Source: Acidimicrobiaceae bacterium UBA7830 (lineage in GTDB: Bacteria; Actinomycetota; Acidimicrobiia; Acidimicrobiales; Ilumatobacteraceae). From it: DNA of 35,066 bases. The stretch covers positions 1 through 35,066 of the forward strand of contig DLTS01000042.1 of NCBI GenBank assembly GCA_002501485.1, read 5' to 3'. This document shows, piece after piece, positions 33,395-35,066 of this stretch. The notes beneath the pieces were generated by a model, which ran no database searches, was not told the DNA's origin, and saw nothing but the letters and a program-made list of their open reading frames with translations. Position numbers and translations under genes: made by a program. Within the stretch, counting starts at the first letter, position 1; every line of letters begins with the position of its first letter.

Positions 33395-33446
33395 GATGTT
33401 CGGCGATGTCGGTTCTGGTGCTGAGTCGTGGCACGCTATTTGCTGT

Positions 33447-34709
33447 ATGGACTTCACTGCCGAACTCGAGGCCCGTGGGCTGATTTACGACACCACCGAT
33501 CGAACACAGTTTGCGGCGCGTTTGAATTCGGGGCCGATTGGGGTTTATGTCGGTTTTGACCCGACCGCTGATTCGCTACATGTGGGGCATCTCCTCGGTC
33601 AAGTCGGCTTGCGTCGATTTCAGCTGAATGGCCACCGAGTATTTCCACTAGCGGGAGGAGCCACCGGGATGGTGGGTGACCCAAGCGGTCGCTCAGAGGA
33701 ACGAAATCTGCTGACCCGAGACGAGCTTGAACACAACGTGCGGAGCATCTCGCAGCAACTTGAGGGCATTCTTGACTTTTCCGGGTCGAATCCGGCGACG
33801 ATGGTAAATAACGCGAACTGGACAGTTCAGATGCCGCTACTTGATTTCTTGCGTGACATTGGCAAACACGTGTCGGTTCCGCAGATGCTTGGCAAAGATT
33901 CGGTGAAGTCGCGTCTTTCCGCCGAGTCGGGGCTTTCATTTACCGAGTTCAGCTACATGCTGCTGCAGGCAAACGATTTTCGGCATCTGCACGCTCAGCA
34001 CAACGTTGAACTGCAAATGGGCGGTAGCGACCAGTGGGGCAACATCACTGCAGGCATTGACCTCATTCGACGCACTGCAGGCGCCGCTGCGTTTGGATTG
34101 ACGTGGCCGTTGCTCACAAAAAGTGATGGCACAAAGTTTGGGAAAACCGCTGCGGGAGCAGTCTGGCTTGACCCTGAGCGAACGAGTCCCTATCAATTCC
34201 GCCAGTTTTGGCTCCAAACCGATGATGCCGATGTGCGCGACCGACTGCTGCGGTTCAGTTTGCGAACGCTCGATGAGATCGACGCTCTACTTCAGCAGCA
34301 CGAGGCGGCGCCGCATGAGAGGTCGGCGCAAAAAGCGCTCGCCTACGAGATGACCGCAATGGTTCACGGAGGCCCCGCAGCGGTTGCCGCCGATGCCGCG
34401 GCTGCAGTGTTGTTCGGGTCTAATCCTCGTGATGCAGATGCCGCCGCAATGGGGGTCGTAGCGGGCGAACTTTCGTTGACGGTGGTGTCCGCTGTCGAGT
34501 GCGACGACCTTCCGGCGCTGTTGGTGCAGTGTGGGCTGGCGAAGTCAAAAGGTGATGCCCGCCGCACGTTGGAACAGCGTGGTTTTCGCTGCAACGGAGA
34601 GGTGCTTGAGCTCGACTCAAACGTCTCGGAGATGTCGGCGCTGGAGGGCGGTTTTCACCTGATGCAAAAAGGACGAACGTCACATCATCTTCTACGTATA
34701 TTTTCTTGA
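33447..34709 (+). CDS. tyrS: Tyrosyl-tRNA synthetase
   Basis: TyrS charges tRNA-Tyr. The 420-residue class I synthetase has YVGFDPTADSLHVGHLLG with the HIGH-type motif HVGHL near residue 47, MGGSDQWGNITAGIDLIRR near 192, the KMSKS-type loop KFGKT, and a C-terminal S4 RNA-binding domain (LVQCGLAKSKGDARRTLEQR, about 358-377). I chose ATG 33447 because the protein then begins MDFTAELEARGLIYD; an upstream ATG at 33396 adds residues that overlap the divergent promoter. No Shine-Dalgarno sequence is visible, and the best -10-like site GCTATT (33435-33440) is imperfect. It lies directly upstream of the rRNA operon. Confidence 0.95.
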   Translation: MDFTAELEARGLIYDTTDRTQFAARLNSGPIGVYVGFDPTADSLHVGHLLGQVGLRRFQLNGHRVFPLAGGATGMVGDPSGRSEERNLLTRDELEHNVRSISQQLEGILDFSGSNPATMVNNANWTVQMPLLDFLRDIGKHVSVPQMLGKDSVKSRLSAESGLSFTEFSYMLLQANDFRHLHAQHNVELQMGGSDQWGNITAGIDLIRRTAGAAAFGLTWPLLTKSDGTKFGKTAAGAVWLDPERTSPYQFRQFWLQTDDADVRDRLLRFSLRTLDEIDALLQQHEAAPHERSAQKALAYEMTAMVHGGPAAVAADAAAAVLFGSNPRDADAAAMGVVAGELSLTVVSAVECDDLPALLVQCGLAKSKGDARRTLEQRGFRCNGEVLELDSNVSEMSALEGGFHLMQKGRTSHHLLRIFS

Positions 34710-34716
34710 GTCAGGG

Positions 34717-34745
34717 TTGTGCACTCTCGGTGTGAGCAGTAGTGT
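34717..34745 (+). promoter_or_regulatory. Candidate rRNA operon promoter
   Basis: TTGTGC (34717-34722) and TAGTGT (34740-34745) are separated by exactly 17 bases, eight bases after the tyrS stop. This gives a leader of about 290 bases before 16S. Other promoters may lie in the leader. Confidence 0.45.
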
Positions 34746-35044
34746 TTTACCTCGCCCCAAAAGCCAGATGGCTGGTGGGTGACACCGAGTCACGAAAGTG
34801 AATGTGTCAGAGCAGTAGCTCCTTGAAAACGGAAGAGAAGACAGAACGCCAGTGCGGGCAGTCGGTCAGGGGAAACTTCGGTTTCTGAGATGCGACTGTC
34901 TGTCAATTCAGTTGCCGGGTTCCCACCCGGTGACGAAACTAAGTAATTAAGTCAAGATTGCAGTCACTGAGTAAATTCCACTCACACTGCGCTCGACCAT
35001 CAGCCGCTCGATAGACGAACAACCGTTCCAATATCGACAGGTTT
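34746..35044 (+). other. rRNA operon leader, no gene
   Basis: The stretch between tyrS and 16S has no protein gene. Besides the boxB-boxA site it holds these structures: GTGAC-ACCGA-GTCAC near 34782; a hairpin GAAAC-TTCG-GTTTC (34872-34885) with an extension TCA/TGA (34866-34888); a hairpin CCGGGT-TCCC-ACCCGG (34915-34930); and imperfect complementary arms GCAGT...GAGT (34960-34972) and ACTC...ACTGC (34980-34990). Some are likely RNase III or folding elements for the 16S precursor. Confidence 0.6.
34810..34830 (+). promoter_or_regulatory. rRNA antitermination site, boxB-boxA
   Basis: The hairpin GAGC-AGTA-GCTC (34810-34821) is the boxB candidate, followed at once by GCTCCTTGAAAAC (34818-34830), which resembles boxA (TGCTCTTTGAAAAC in Bacillus-like leaders). 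The order boxB then boxA is as in E. coli rrn leaders. NusB and S10 would bind boxA to stop premature termination. Confidence 0.6.
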
Positions 35045-35066
35045 TTGTTGGAGAGTTTGATCCTGG
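35045..35066 (+). rRNA. rrs: 16S ribosomal RNA, 5' end (partial)
   Basis: AGAGTTTGATCCTGG at 35052-35066 is the universally conserved sequence at E. coli position 8 onward, so the mature 5' end should be near 35045. The rest is beyond the window edge. Confidence 0.95.

Noticed and set aside
33447..34709. TyrS lacking a literal KMSKS motif
   Set aside because: Bacterial tyrosyl-tRNA synthetases commonly have KFGKT at this place, as here.
1..35066. Mobile elements, CRISPR arrays, defence genes or phage remnants
   Set aside because: No repeats with regular spacing, transposase or integrase motifs, or foreign-looking gene blocks were seen; gene order is conserved housekeeping.

Overview
The window is a compact, moderately GC-rich stretch of core genome from an actinobacterium. 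The lineage most likely lies near the Acidimicrobiia, but that placement is inferred from protein style and gene order only. Evidence for Actinobacteria: the block pyrR-pyrB-pyrC-carA-carB followed by mihF-gmk-rpoZ-coaBC-metK-priA, the actinobacterial integration host factor mihF, a PriA without a Walker A motif, a CoaBC with PAMH instead of PAMN, and a second block infC-rpmI-rplT-rRNA methyltransferase-pheS-pheT-arg genes-tyrS that resembles the mycobacterial order. I see no mobile element, CRISPR array, phage gene or tRNA gene.

Layout. 1-228 holds the 3' end of an unrecognised gene that looks disrupted. 344-8462 is a pyrimidine operon (pyrR, pyrB, pyrC, carA, carB, pyrD) headed by a clear PyrR-binding hairpin beside the pyrR ribosome binding site. 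8496-13964 holds mihF, gmk, rpoZ, coaBC, metK and priA. A small-molecule-methyltransferase-like gene (RsmC type) on the minus strand is divergent from def-fmt-rsmB-moaB (14592-17525). hisG, a cold-shock-like gene and an alkyltransferase-like gene follow (17555-18949). A minus-strand DUF1844-like gene is divergent from infC-rpmI-rplT-rRNA methyltransferase and pheS-pheT (19500-25062). A minus-strand YqgE/AlgH gene is divergent from an arginine operon argC-argB-argD-argF-argR-argH and marC (25734-32261), with an ARG-box palindrome in the intergenic space. A minus-strand DUF2332 gene is divergent from tyrS, and the window ends in an rRNA operon leader and the first bases of 16S rRNA.

How it fits together. 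The pyr genes make dihydroorotate and orotate from glutamine, bicarbonate and aspartate, and CarAB also supplies carbamoyl phosphate to ArgF. The arg genes run from N-acetylglutamate to arginine, but argJ and argG are missing from the cluster. The remaining genes serve nucleotide, coenzyme A and SAM supply, and translation (formyl cycle, rRNA modification, ribosomal proteins, tRNA synthetases). Genes within operons are joined by 1-8 base overlaps, mostly NTGA.

The most interesting non-coding result is a repeated start architecture: eight genes that head transcription units and lack a Shine-Dalgarno sequence each carry a TANNNT hexamer ending 6-8 bases before the start codon, as expected for leaderless transcripts. 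Other regulatory signals are the PyrR loop, the ARG box, a likely AUA start for infC, and a boxB-boxA antitermination site before 16S. I did not find a previously undescribed multi-gene system; this is a housekeeping region.
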